Origin: Cytospora piceicola | Taxonomy: Eukaryota > Ascomycota > Sordariomycetes > Diaporthales > Cytosporaceae | NCBI GenBank assembly: GCA_023375675.1 | Contig: JALQBC010000004.1 | Coordinates: 620,001-684,000 of the forward strand | Length of the DNA stretch: 64,000 nucleotides | Direction: 5' to 3' | Part shown: positions 47,370 to 59,246 of the stretch, piece by piece | Layout of the letters: each line of letters starts with the position of its first letter | Position numbering within the stretch: position 1 is the stretch's first letter | Notes under the pieces: model-generated | What the model was told of the DNA's origin: nothing | What the model saw: the letters and a program-made list of their open reading frames with translations, nothing else | The model's database searches: none | Program-made: the position numbers and the translations under genes

Positions 47370-48278
47370 TCAATAAGATGAGAACCCAAGAACTCTCGCG
47401 ACCCTTCCCCTGGGCCTTGGCTGAACCACCTTTCTCCTCGCCTTGACCAGCAAAAACCGAGGCAACACGCCCTCGACCCAGTCCGGGTGCTTCCTCCCAG
47501 ACTGGTCCGTCGCCCCCCACTCGTCCATCTTCTCGACCTCGAATCCGGCCTCGCGCATCATGTCGAAGTACGACGTCAGCGTCCGGTGCTGCTTGATGAC
47601 CCCGTTGACCACCCAGTCGACCGACCGCACCCCCTCGCTGAAGTAGCTGTCCACCGTCCACTGGTCCACCTCCCCGCTGGGGCTGTTGGCCGTCCGCGTC
47701 TTGATGAAGGACGGCTTGATGGGCGCCGTCAGGAACGGGTGCTCGATCGAGTACACAAACACCCCGCCCGGCACCAGCGACGACTGCACCTGCTGCATCA
47801 CGTTGGGGAGGCCCCTGACGTAGTGCAGCGCCAGGCCGCAGAACACCAGGTCGTACGTGGCGCCGGGGAGCTGGAGCTTCTCGAGGTCCACCCGCGTGTA
47901 CCTGATCAGCCCGCTGCAGCCACCGTTGCAGCTGCCGTTGCCGCAGCTGTCGTTCCCGTCCTCGGCACCCGTGGTCGATGCCGGCGGCGACGGGTCTGAT
48001 GTCGTCTTTGGCGTCAGGGTGAGGGACTCTGCTTTCTTGAGCATGTTGAGGCTGATATCGCAAGCGTCGACGATCTTGGCCCCGCGGGAGATGCACCACC
48101 GCGCGAACCAGCCCTCGCCGCACGCCAGGTCAAGGACCCGCTTGCCGGTGAGGTCGTGGGGCAGCATCTGGAGGAGTTCGGGCCATTCCGAGGCGCCCTT
48201 CTCGCCCTCTTTGGCCCGCGGAAACTCTGAATAGAGTTTGAAGAAGACGGGATCGTCATAAATGTTTTGGACAGCCAT
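47370..48278 (-). CDS. SAM-dependent methyltransferase (class I)
   Basis: A single exon of 302 aa from ATG 48278. Motif I is VLDLACGEGWFARW, followed by a DACDIS acidic loop and a motif-II-like FCGLALHYV region. It belongs to the broad Methyltransf_11/25-type family; the substrate cannot be told. There is a Ser/Gly/Cys-rich insertion (about residues 92-118) not usual for the fold. The C-terminal ~20 residues are basic and low-complexity and may be read-through of a missed intron. The frame extends upstream through a (CA)n-like stretch, so a further upstream start is possible but less likely. Confidence 0.82.
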   Translation of the reverse strand: MAVQNIYDDPVFFKLYSEFPRAKEGEKGASEWPELLQMLPHDLTGKRVLDLACGEGWFARWCISRGAKIVDACDISLNMLKKAESLTLTPKTTSDPSPPASTTGAEDGNDSCGNGSCNGGCSGLIRYTRVDLEKLQLPGATYDLVFCGLALHYVRGLPNVMQQVQSSLVPGGVFVYSIEHPFLTAPIKPSFIKTRTANSPSGEVDQWTVDSYFSEGVRSVDWVVNGVIKQHRTLTSYFDMMREAGFEVEKMDEWGATDQSGRKHPDWVEGVLPRFLLVKARRKVVQPRPRGRVARVLGFSSY

Positions 48279-48357
48279 TGTGACACAAGTCGGTAAGGAA
48301 CTTGAAGGTAGGTGGAGTGTCTCTTCTCTGTCGGTGAGTTGTGCTGATGGGTAGTGG

Positions 48358-48425
48358 ATGTGTATGTGTGTGTATGTATGTATGATATGTATGTGTGTGT
48401 ATGTGTGTGTGTGTGTGTGTTTGTG
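48358..48425. repeat. GTATGT/(TG)n microsatellite upstream of the methyltransferase
   Basis: About 68 bp of TG/TATG repeats 80-150 bp upstream of the methyltransferase start, likely in its leader or promoter. Confidence 0.85.
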
Positions 48426-51124
48426 TTTATGTCGCTGTTTGTTCTCAAGCGTCGACAATGATGATGTGATGGAAAGTTTGATGTTCAACAACGAGTCCTT
48501 GGGCCTTCTTTATATGGAAGGATACTGTCATCACCTTCACCCTGACGTGAGCTGCCTCGTCTATCTACTACTCGGCCTAGCTTCAAGTTTAGATGCTCTT
48601 TTCGTACCAACGGCCGTTGGCACACAACTCGCTACACCTTGTGCGACTCTTTTGGGGCTTTGCTTTAGGGCTTTCTTTGAGGCTTCAGAATGGTCTGTTG
48701 GTGGAGGGTCCGCTAGGTTCGCATGAAAGCTGATCAGAAAATCAGTGGAATCGACGAGACGGCGAGATGTTTGAGATCCAAAGAGGCGACTCTCTCTCTC
48801 AGGGGTGCTTTTTCTCAAGGAGGAAAGTTAAGGCGTGGTCTTGGTTACACGACTGCTTAGGCTGTGTCCACTCTGAAGCAGTGCCCAACGGGAAGCATTC
48901 CTCTCTAGAAATATGCGTCTACCCACGACGTTACCGTCCTTGAGGCCTAGCTGACAGCCAGCCTCGGTACATGAAGGGCTAGTGGTACGACGAGATGAAC
49001 AGCCTTGAAACGACCCGAGCCACGAGTTGCTCCCTGCTCCAAGGATGGTACAGGTCTTACCTCACCGCTCCTAGACTGTTCTTTGAGGCCGATCGACTTT
49101 GATGCGGGTCTGCCGGATCTGGGGTTTCCCTACCTGCGGGGAGGGCGGAATCTCTGTTTGACCACCTGCTTAGACATGTGTGTGTCTGATTATGTCGGCC
49201 GCTTCTCACGGGATACATGCAGCTGTTGGGTGTACAAAAAAGAACAAAGGACCCCTATTCGAGACGCTAAGGAGCGAGGCAACGACATTGATGGTGTGCT
49301 GTCTCGTTTCCAAAACCATCCCTTGAGTGAAAGGCGCGGAAACACGGAACGGCCATGGCGGAAGGAGGAGCATTGATGGTGACTTGTCATAGATGCTGTT
49401 TAGGAATAGGAACGAGTTCCCCGAGGCCAGCAAGGCGCATGTCCAAGGCTGAGTGGCGCAACGGCTGAAGAGACGAGGCTTGCACGTTGGCGGCTTATTG
49501 CTTATGACCCACCCTGAACCTTCGTTCGTTCCTGGCTGGTGCTTAATCCTTCTTATGCCAAAATCCATGTCCCGTGATGGGAAGACTCCCAGGTGTGGCC
49601 AGGATCCGCCGCGGAACGTAGGCGAGAAGCAAAACAGATAATGACGAATCGTTCAAACGTCCTTGGATGCTGTCAGCGGAGCAAATTAAACAGATTCTGG
49701 AAAAGAAGCCCAGGGAGACACCGCCTTGGGGGGGCCAAGCGCCCGCGGTAATCTTGCATGCATAGCTTGAGATTCAAAGAGATATGCCGGATCGAAAAGA
49801 ACCAAGTACGTGGCCGTCACTCTTTGCTTCTTTGGACAGATTTCCCCGTCGATGTCAACCAAAAAAACACGCCACAACCTGACGAGGCGGTATTGAGGTT
49901 GCACTGGGGAGAGGTACCGACAGCGCCGATCCTCGGCCCGGAGCGCTTTGCATGCCTCTCGGTGATTTTCTGCATGCTTCTTCATGCCTGGGGTAGGTGG
50001 ATAGTCAGCTACAGAAGTATGGGAGGTATGTATACATGTACATAAGTAGCTGCACAATACATATCGAGCTCGGTCTCACTTTTTTTGTTTTGTCTTCACT
50101 TGGGCCCATTCGCTGGGGATTTCTATTGCCGCAGATCCGTGAGCACCGACCTTCCCGAGGTCTCCTCCACCTTTTTGCTTATCCCTGGCCTGGCCCTACT
50201 TGATTAGCCCTGCGATCGGGGGAAAACCTCGGGGTTCTCTCTTTCTCCTGTACTGTGTAAGCCCTGGAGGACTAATTGGTTACTGGCATGAGGCACATCG
50301 TCGGCATTTACATCGATCTCGGAGGAGTGGGTCGAGGAACGTCACCACCCGTTGTCAGATATTAGAAGGGGGGCCTATTCATGGACATGTTTCTGGAACT
50401 CTGCTAGTCATGATAATACGCACATGTCCGTCTGACTAACAGAATCGGGCTTTGTCAGGAACGACTAAGTCTTGATCCTGATTCAACGGTTTTATTTTAA
50501 TCCCTCCCCATTAACTAGCCTCAATAATCAACTTTCTCGCGCGCGTCACCGGCGAAGCAAACACGAGCCCGTGTGTTCCGGGACGGGACGTTGGCTTTAT
50601 GCTGTAACGTTGACGTCGCCATCTGAGATTCAGGATCGAAAGAAGCAAAAAGAGTCAGGGGAAAGGAGGAAAAGAAACCCATTTTTAGATTTGAAGAAGC
50701 AAGGAAATACCACACATGCGCCCAACCAACGGTCACTTACCGTATACGATTCCTCACCGGGCTGTCATCACTTTATTCCGCATTGTTGACATGGATTATG
50801 TTCACGGACCCGTACCGTCTTCCATCTCTCCGGCTCGTCATTCACCTATCAGTCTTGGGTCATTGTCCTTGCACAGCATGCTCTGCTTTCTGTCTTTCCC
50901 CATAGAACAAAGTGTGTTTTTTTCTCTCTCTCGTCCATGTTCCATCTTTACATATCTGATTCAGGGGGGGGCCAAAACATTGTCAGCCCGCCAACTAGAA
51001 ATGCGGGCTCCCGTTGTCAGGAGATGAATAATTGCAAAAGTACCCTTTTTTTTTTCCTTCTTTTTCCCAGCAGGAGAAGTAAGGGAGATCTGGCCGTTGT
51101 TTTGTCAATATCAAAAGAAAGAAG

Positions 51125-51143
51125 GAGAGAGAGAGAGAGAGAA
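51125..51143. repeat. (GA)n microsatellite
   Basis: A GA dinucleotide run of about 18 bases inside the long gene-free stretch. Confidence 0.85.
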
Positions 51144-52709
51144 ACCCGTCTGTGCCCGGAAACAGGGGGACAGGGGCCGCAAAACAACAATAACAATCAA
51201 CCACGAAGGTCACACCGCTGTGGACTAACGCAGGTCTCCTGTCAGTCTGTACCACCACCACATAATCTGCCAGCCATCAACAATGACAAGCAACGACGTT
51301 GCCGTTTCGTGCGACCCACACACTTACTTTCTTTATGCGAGGGAGGCTCGCGGCATACGTTACCGACAAGCAAGTATGGTCTAAGGGGGGGAGGGCCCTG
51401 ACCTGCGTCTGGGTAACCGACGAGGTGCAGCCGGCGTTGCACAAGACAAATAAACACACATGTGAACCGCGGGGATGATGGTTTTGGGGGGGGGGAGGGG
51501 AAGATGTTGCACGGGCCGGGGGAAAGGGGCGGTCGAAGGAGATCGACATAGACATCATATCATGTCTGGCGACTTCTTCATCATGATGAAACCCGCTACA
51601 GCACAGCCATTTCTTCTTCTGCTTTTCTCCGATGACTTGGGACAGTATGTATCACAACTGTGTATCCGGTCTCAACTCTCCTGTGGCTTCCCGAGGGGGA
51701 GGGAGCAAGGGGGACAAGAAAAGGAAAGTGATAGTTACGATGGATCCAGAACACGCGCAGCTGCAGCAACGAACCTGTCTCGGGTGTTAACCGGGTGGCT
51801 TTTGTCGTTGTTAGACTGACAGCAAGACACCTTACCATATCATCAGATGAATTGTCGAGCGAGGAGCCAGTCTCACTCAGCTGAGGCGAGAGAGCTGACT
51901 GATGCTAGTTCTCAGCGTTGGCAGAGCCTAATATCTTTGTCAGCCACTTGTTCCCACGCAGGCACATCCCCTAAGATAATCCTCCGCGAACTCCTCCGGC
52001 TGCGTTGATGCCAAGAATTGCGCGGGCTGTGTCTCCGTTTGTGAGAGGACTAGAACAAGAAAGCGACGTTGCAGATATTCAGAGGACGTGTGTTAACCAC
52101 GGGCTTCTTGCGCAACCTGCGGAAACAGGGAGAAAAATGTACCGCTTTGACTCACCTCACCTCACCTTGAGCAGCATCCCTCGGGTCACACCTACGTGGT
52201 GATGATCTGACAGGTGCCTATTCAAGCACATGTTTCGGAAGTCCAAATGGCTCTTTCTCTTCATTATTGCAGAAACGATGTCGGTTGTGTCTTGATGCAC
52301 AGCCCTAACCAGGTGTCTAACCTTGTCTACCTAGAGTAACGCCCCCGAACGCTTCGGAAAATGCCCAATAGGATTGTGTGTATCCTATTTTCATATGAAT
52401 CCAGACAGAAGTGCCTCAGTCACATGTAATCATGCCTCCCTATCCATAAAGCTCTCGTAGCTTCCAGGACCAGGGCAGGAACCTTGCAGTAAGCCCTTGG
52501 CCAGTATCAAGCCGGTGTCTTTTTCTAAGACTTTCTTCTCCTTTCGTCCTTTCTTCGCCAGTCGGATCGTATCCCGCGGAATAATTCCCAAGAGTGGGCG
52601 CTTCCTTCCTAACTAGGCCTCCCTCCACGACCCCTGATATGCTCAATTGTGAGACATGGGCCCTGGCAGCAACCTGGAATCAAAGACCCCACTGCTCCTA
52701 CACGGGCAC

Positions 52710-55700
52710 CTAGCCTCCCTGACTGTACGGCGGGGGCGGAAGATCAGCCTGAGCCCGGTTGGCCATCAAAGGGATATTTGTCATGCCCCGGCTGTCCGCT
52801 TCCTGATTCCAGGAACTCGTTTTACTCATCATCTTGATGAAGTACTCCTGACAAAATGACTCTGCGTAGTAGCTATGATTGGCATCATGAGTGCTGACAA
52901 GGTTGTGAGCGAGCTCGTGCGCAACGACAACGAACCACCAGACCGCAGCCTCAGTCTTACCCGCCACTGCTGCTGCCCCGCCGGCCTTCATCTTGCCATA
53001 GTGCAGCTGGTTGAAGAACCGTAAGTTGCAGAAGATGCTGCCGTTCGTGTTAAAGGCGATGCATGGGCCCTCATCGTCGAAATGGATCTGCAAGGCGGTC
53101 GGTGAGACGCCATACACGTCGGCGATATCCCGTAGTAGAGCTTCGAACTTCGCGATCGAATCGGTGTTCGCGGTCAGGAAGCTCACCTGATCCGTGGAGA
53201 GCTCCTTGTGCAGGTAAACCTTCATGCCGCGGGGGGCTTGCGCCGCGAAGACGATGTTCTGCGCTGGCTGGCTATCGCAGTACGTTGCCTGCTCCTTGAC
53301 TTCTTGTGTTTGCGGGGGGCTGAACACCCTATTGGAGTCGTGAGGCCGCGTTGATCGTATAGCTTGCAACAAGTTGTTCTGCACGACCGCAGGGGAGGTC
53401 ACTCGCCCATTGTCTCCGGGGCCCTGCGGCTTGGGCGGGCCTGACTGAGCAGACTTTACCTCCGGTTCAGGATTGGACATCAACTTATCAATATGCCCAT
53501 CTGCTTCCTCATCCTTGTCGATTCCAAACCGACGAGTAAGGTTGGAGAAAAAGCCCTTGCTGCGTCTTTGCTCTTGTCTAGTGGGCGGCAGCGCGGGAGG
53601 GTCCTCTGGAGAGTCGGCGCCGAACGAGCCAGGCATGGCCCCAGGGAGCTCTGGAGGTGATTTTTGTGGCGTGCTGGGACGTTTGCTCTCGGCTTCTGCA
53701 TCGGCCTTGTTGCGATGAGCCCACTCCGCTTCCCTCTCCTTGATTTTCTGCTCCTCAGCTTCAAGAGCCTGCCTCCGTGTTTCCTCAGCCATACGCGCCT
53801 CCTCAGCTTTGGCCCGCAAGATCCTGTCGACATTGTAACCTCGAGCTCTTAGTTCCAGCAGGTTCAGTTTCAGGAAGGGTTCGAAAAAGAAGTAAGACTG
53901 CTGGCTGTGACGCGTCAAGATAAGGGAACAGACTGCTTGGCCGACCTGATACATGTCCGGTTTTCCTTGATCAGCAGCGATGTATAGCGTATGCCCTGAC
54001 GCGGTTCTCATGGCCATTGCTGTTCTCTTCTCGACGTGAGACTGCTGTTGACCTCGCAACGTACGCCGGAGCTGTACACTTTGCACCACTTCAACGTTCA
54101 GATTCTTATCTAGCCATTTCGCATCGTGCTTGATGGCGTCTCTCCGGATGTTTCTGTATTCATAGAGGAAAAGCTTCGTACGCTCAAGAATATGCTTCCT
54201 CAGCCATACAGCGGCCTCTTGATTTGGCGCCGGCCTCCCAATCCGCGCGTCTTCTTGTACCAAGCTGCTGATAGTCGGGGAACCCAGCGAAAGGTAAAAG
54301 GCCTCCAATGTCTCGTCTTCAGGAGCGGACAACAGATGGTCCTTGAAAAGACGATAACTGTAAAAGTCGTCAGAGATGACAATGTCACCAGGCGCAGCCA
54401 GCTGGGCATGGCGAACGGGTTCGCTATACTCATCATCTTCGGCTCCCTTCGCCTTAGATGATGGTATATCCCTGAAAGCCAACAACCATTTCTCCGTCTT
54501 CATCTTCCGATATAGCTCCCTGTCCCTCTTGAGCGTCGAGAAGTCATCCGCGAGTGATCTTAAAACCTCCAAATACTTCTCAGAGGTCTGAACTGTTGTC
54601 CATAGCCGAACGGGCTCATTGCAAGCAAATGTGGCGATTTCGTGCTTGAAATATGTTAGCTTCTTCTTTGAGTGGCATTCACATAAACCTGACTTACCTT
54701 TGTTGGTTCCATCTTAGCTCCACACCTGAGCAAGAAGGCATTCGCCGTCTGTCCGAAGTTGACGAAGTCAAATATTTCACCGTACGTCGACGATGACCCC
54801 AGGTAGACGCTCTGAGGGGCAACAAGCGTGATATTGTCTGAAGACATTTCCTTCGACGATTCGTCCCGGCGCATCTTCCGGCTAGCAGGCACAATTAAAG
54901 CTCCTCTCAGCTTTACTAAGCTGCTCTCGCCCAACTCGCCGCCCCGCGTGGTGAAATATTCAAACAACGTGATGGCCGATTGCCGGTCTTGCGGCGGCTT
55001 TGTGATGAGCTTATAGACACAATTATCTATAGGCGGATCTCGTGCTACGCCGAACTTATTTGCATGCTGCTGGAGGTTTCTTGCCATGATGTTGAAGCCT
55101 AGAACAGACGCATCCTCATTGGTGAAGCAGGCGGAGGGGGGAACGAGCTGCTTAGCGTTTCCTTGTAGTGGAAGGATAGCTTTGCTGGTCCCCGCGATAT
55201 TGAACGCAGCATAACCATTGATGTGATGGTTCGCGATGAAGTAATCTCTCGCCTTATCTCGTAGATGCGGATCCGAAGAGGACATCAATTCAATCAGCTC
55301 CGGTACGGCGGGATACGCACGCAGTCCCAGACTCGTAAGGAAGCGACCCTCGTTACTACTTGCTCGAAAGCTTCCAGGAGGCCCTGGCCACTGCAACAAG
55401 GGTAGCCCGAGAGCCCGAAGCTCAGACTTGGGCTCGAAAAGCGCCGAGACTTTGTACAGCTGCTTGGTACCCTGGGTCGGTTCCAAGCCCGCTGGACCAG
55501 CTTCTGCGGGACATATTTGCGAGTTCTTCAACTTTTTCAGGTCATCTGCCGGGATGTCCTCTCTCACAGATGCAAGATATTTGATCAGCTCCATGTGGCT
55601 CCATGGCTTATGAGTTGTCTCTCCCGAGGGCTGAAGCAGCCTGGAGAAAATGGTATCTAGGTCGAGCGTTCTTCGTACCCCAAGGGCAGACAGGAATTTT

Positions 55701-58066
55701 TCCTTGAGAGTCTGACATCCTTCAATTGTTGGAAGATCGTCAAAAAGCTTTACTATCGGGAAGAAGGACTCAGACGGCTTCTTCATCCCCACCTTTGTCG
55801 GCATAACGGTGATGTTCTGCAGAGCAGAAACAACGGAAATCTTTGCGTTGTGGCTCAAATTTTCCCAGTTCTTGGATAAGACTGTCAGAACTGACACGGA
55901 GAACTTAGACGATTTAGTGATGTTCTCCTCATCTGATCGGCTGGAAGACGACCCGATGAGAAACTGTAGCCAGGGGACGATTTCTAGACGTTCCCAGCCC
56001 AGTGCCTGTAGCTGGTGCTCTCCAATATGGTGTGTGAAGGCGAAAGGTATTGTCGTCGGAGGGATTGGTAGCCCTGGTGGAATCTTGTTGCTGCTGAGGT
56101 AGTTCTTCACAGAACTAAGCGCAATGATTTCGCCGGAATCTTCGCCCTCACCAATCGTTGCGACAGCTACGTCGAAGAGACGAGCCCTGCTACCAACATC
56201 CAGCTCTCGTGTGGCTGCTTTCTTCCCGGCCCAACTGATGAAATGTATCAATTGATCCTTATTCAGAGCCTTCAGTTCTAGCTCTTTGCAGATGTCTTCC
56301 GCATTGATGGCCTCGATCAGGCCAAAGTCTTCGAGTTTCCTGATCATAGGAACATCTTTCATCTCGCTCAGAATAACGGGAATACCGTCGACGAACTTCG
56401 CCATCTCCTCGGAACCAACACGGACCTTAGTCGAAGGTAATACTCCCCGGCTCGAGTAGACCTCGATCGACGCTTTCTGGAATGCGAACCAGAAAGACTC
56501 CTCGATGATCTGACCCACGTTGGAGCTGGGAGTCGAGTCCTTGAATGTATACGTCCTGAAGATGTGCAAGGCCTCGGGGATGAATTTCGCGACCTCCTCT
56601 TTCGAAGGTCGAGCGCCTTTCATCCGTACGTCTGCCAACCTCCTGACCTTCGAGTCCAGGTCAGACATTTCATTAGCAAACGCCAGACGAGTCATAATGC
56701 CGGCAGCTCGGAGCATCTCGATGTTCCAGGTCCTCACCCAGCGCGCGTTTAAATCGATGGCCTCGCGTTCTACAGTGGGGATAACAGACGGTGCAGAAAT
56801 ATGCATGCCGGCACCAGTAGTTTGGGTCGTTGGAAAGCCAATGAAGATCCTGCCTCCTGGTTTCTTGTTCGGCAGGACTGATGCAAAGACGTCAGCAGCT
56901 TTGGCAGCCGGACCTGAGCTGGCTGAGCTTTCCGACGCAAGGGTCTCGTCATACGATGAAGTCAATATCGCCACTCTTGTTGTCTTTGGCGGTGGCTTTT
57001 TGGTCGCACGTGTCAATTCTGCTGAGAATTCCGCAGATACCTTTGTCTTTATCGAGCCAGTGGTAACCTGAAGGAAGATACTCGAAGTCGACTGAGCCGT
57101 GATATCCTCGGATATTGCTTGCTGGACAGCGGCCTCCTCCTTGGCGGCTTTGCTTCGAGTTGCTTGAGCGGCAGTAGTGGTCAACCTGGTGAAGAAATTT
57201 TTAAAGGAGGGAACCTCGGATGCGATTGGGTTGTCGATAGAACTCGCGGCTATCACAGGTTTCCAACCAATTGCGCTCATAAAGGAAGCATCGATCTGGA
57301 CACTCGTTCGATCGACTGCCGCCAATATCATAAGGCCATCCCGGGTCCGAGTCTCCAAGTCTCTTGGAATCGGCACGTTTAAACTTGGGGCAGATTTCTT
57401 TTGCAACGACAGAACCTTGAAATCGTCAATCCAGAATTCAATATTCTGCAATGCCACAAATGTCAAACTTGTAGCAAGGAACTGGCCGATTGACAAGAGG
57501 TTTGGTAGTGGCGTCGTCGTGTTCCGGTAATCGAGGACGAACGCCGTGTCTGGAGTGCTTTGGTCCGCGGGCAGGTTCAGTTTTCTTGTGTAGAGAGCGT
57601 TCCCCTTCCAGTAGAAAGCCAAAGCCTCACTTCCAGAGCTTACAAAAGGCTCCTCGCAGTCGGCAAATACACTGTAGAAGCCTACACCGAAGGCACCAAT
57701 CTTGGTCTCATCGGGGTTGCCCTCGGCAATCCTCTTGAGCCTACCCCAATCTTTTTGATTGAATGGCTGGCCATTGTTCTTCACGACAAGACGGCGGAGT
57801 GTATGGTGAGATATTATATGTTTAAGGAGCTCGGATCGGTTTTGTGTGGCAGGTAGTGGAGTCGTGGTAGAGGGGTGTGTTTCCCAGGTGATGCTAACAG
57901 TGGTCGCTTGGGCATCGGCAGCGTTCTGAATGAGCTCTCGTAACGTGGTCCATTCTCCAGAGTACCTCGCCAGCACCTTATCGATCAAAGCTCTGGTATC
58001 CACAGTCACGGCCTCTTCATCTTCGCCGGCCGTTAGTGCGGTCGCACGCAGCTTGGAGTAATCCAT
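52710..58066 (-). CDS. Large GHKL-ATPase (DUF3684/sacsin-like) protein with C-terminal HExxH
   Basis: Predicted exons: 58066-54698 and 54644-52710 (1767 aa); the 53-bp intron is in phase 0. The N-terminus is an Hsp90/histidine-kinase-type ATPase: ELIQNAADAQ (N box) and KIGAFGVGFYSVF (glycine-rich loop), as in sacsin and plant NO VEIN. A long poorly characterised middle follows, then a disordered, Glu/Arg-rich coiled region (near 53500-53850). Near the end, HELAHNLVSTH (52887-52919, residues ~1699-1709) has zinc-protease spacing. Members of this fungal DUF3684 family are uncharacterised. I place the start at MDYSKLRATAL because the upstream frame reads as leader. Function is not known. Confidence 0.87.
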
Positions 58067-59246
58067 CGGTACTTTATCGCCTTCTGCGGGTTGGTTGGGT
58101 TCGGGTCCCTCAAGGATGGCCAGGTGGCCAGGGGAGCTTCGTACAACAGTTTGACCCCAAGCAGTTGGGAGTTCACCGGGACGAGAGTGTTGTAGATACA
58201 GTAAATGCAATGTGGCCTGGATGTTCGGCGTGTGGCGTGTGGTCTGAATGCCCTCGGTCACTTCTAAGCCAGTAACTACCACCGGTAGCTTCTAATGGCG
58301 CGTGGTGCGTGTACATCTATTTGTATAGGCAGGCTAGAGCCCAAATCAGTAGGTCGAACAAAGACACATGCCCGGAAAACAAAAGGCAAAACTTGGGAAG
58401 CAGATGTGAAATATCTAAAGAAGTGTAGGAGTAAGTTGCTATTACAAGGCTTCAGCCGCCTTGTATTTCGTATCAGGTGGCTGGAGGATCGCCACTACTG
58501 CCTGCCGCCACCCAACCAGAGCGTCATCCGCTTTTTGGGAAGCCCAGGGGTTCCTTACGTACAAATCCAAGAGTACTATGTACACTACCTCCCCTGCGGG
58601 TTCCCGCCTCTCAGGGGCTTAACTCCGCTTAAAACCCGTTAAACCCCGCTAAACTCCGTCACAAGGTCGCTTCCCCTACGACGATGCAGTCAATAACCTA
58701 CATCTTGAAAATTGGTTCATTAGCTACCTATATAATAATGCTCCAACTCTCGTAACTATTTATTGACAAACTGCTGCAGAGACGTAATGTGAGTTTGTTA
58801 AGTACTAAGTATGCTTCACAACCGATCGATGTCCATCTCCTGCGTGCGAACAATTTGGTGTGTACGATTGTGCGTCTGTCTATATGGGCTCGAGTGTTGC
58901 TCCGAGATATTTGTTTTCTCGCTTGTTGTTGTTGTTTACGTGTCAAAATTCCAACTCCTACCAGACCCAAATGCCCGTCCCGTGTCTGTGTGTATGTTGC
59001 TTGCTGAATATGAACCAGATGTGCTCCTCACACCTAGGCCCAACAAGGTCGATAGATGGATGTGCCTCCCTGCCCTCCCAAACTTGAAAACAAATGGTAT
59101 CTTCGTTGACCAGTCATGTCCCGTGTATTCTATGCCCGTCTCAAAGAAAACAATGCGTCGGCTTTGCCGAACGAAAGTGAGCGAAAATAGAAAGAGAAAA
59201 AAGGTAAATGAAAAGAAGATACAAAACAAAGGAGGTGATATATATA
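58067..59246. other. Intergenic region between DUF3684 and hybrid kinase genes
   Basis: About 1.2 kb. It holds the DUF3684 promoter side, with tandem-like degenerate repeats of a CGTTAAACCCC type (about 58617-58662), and the 3' flank of the hybrid kinase. No gene could be supported. Confidence 0.6.
58617..58662. repeat. Degenerate short repeat (GCTTAAAACC/GTTAAACCCC-like)
   Basis: Three or four imperfect ~11-bp units in tandem upstream of the DUF3684 gene. Confidence 0.55.

Larger units (their letters stand above)
48279..52709. other. Long gene-free stretch
   Basis: About 4.4 kb without any gene I can support. It starts with the methyltransferase leader (TG/CA microsatellite at 48358-48425) and ends at the DUF3684 gene's 3' side. 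Low-complexity pieces include T runs (about 51048-51058), a (GA)n run (51125-51143) and a G run (about 51485-51495). Open frames are short and show no family signature or convincing splice pattern. Confidence 0.55.

Noticed and set aside
47119..48123. Minus-strand open frame of 334 codons overlapping the methyltransferase
   Set aside because: Another frame of the same DNA; its translation is Arg/Gln-rich with no SAM motifs, while the chosen frame has them.
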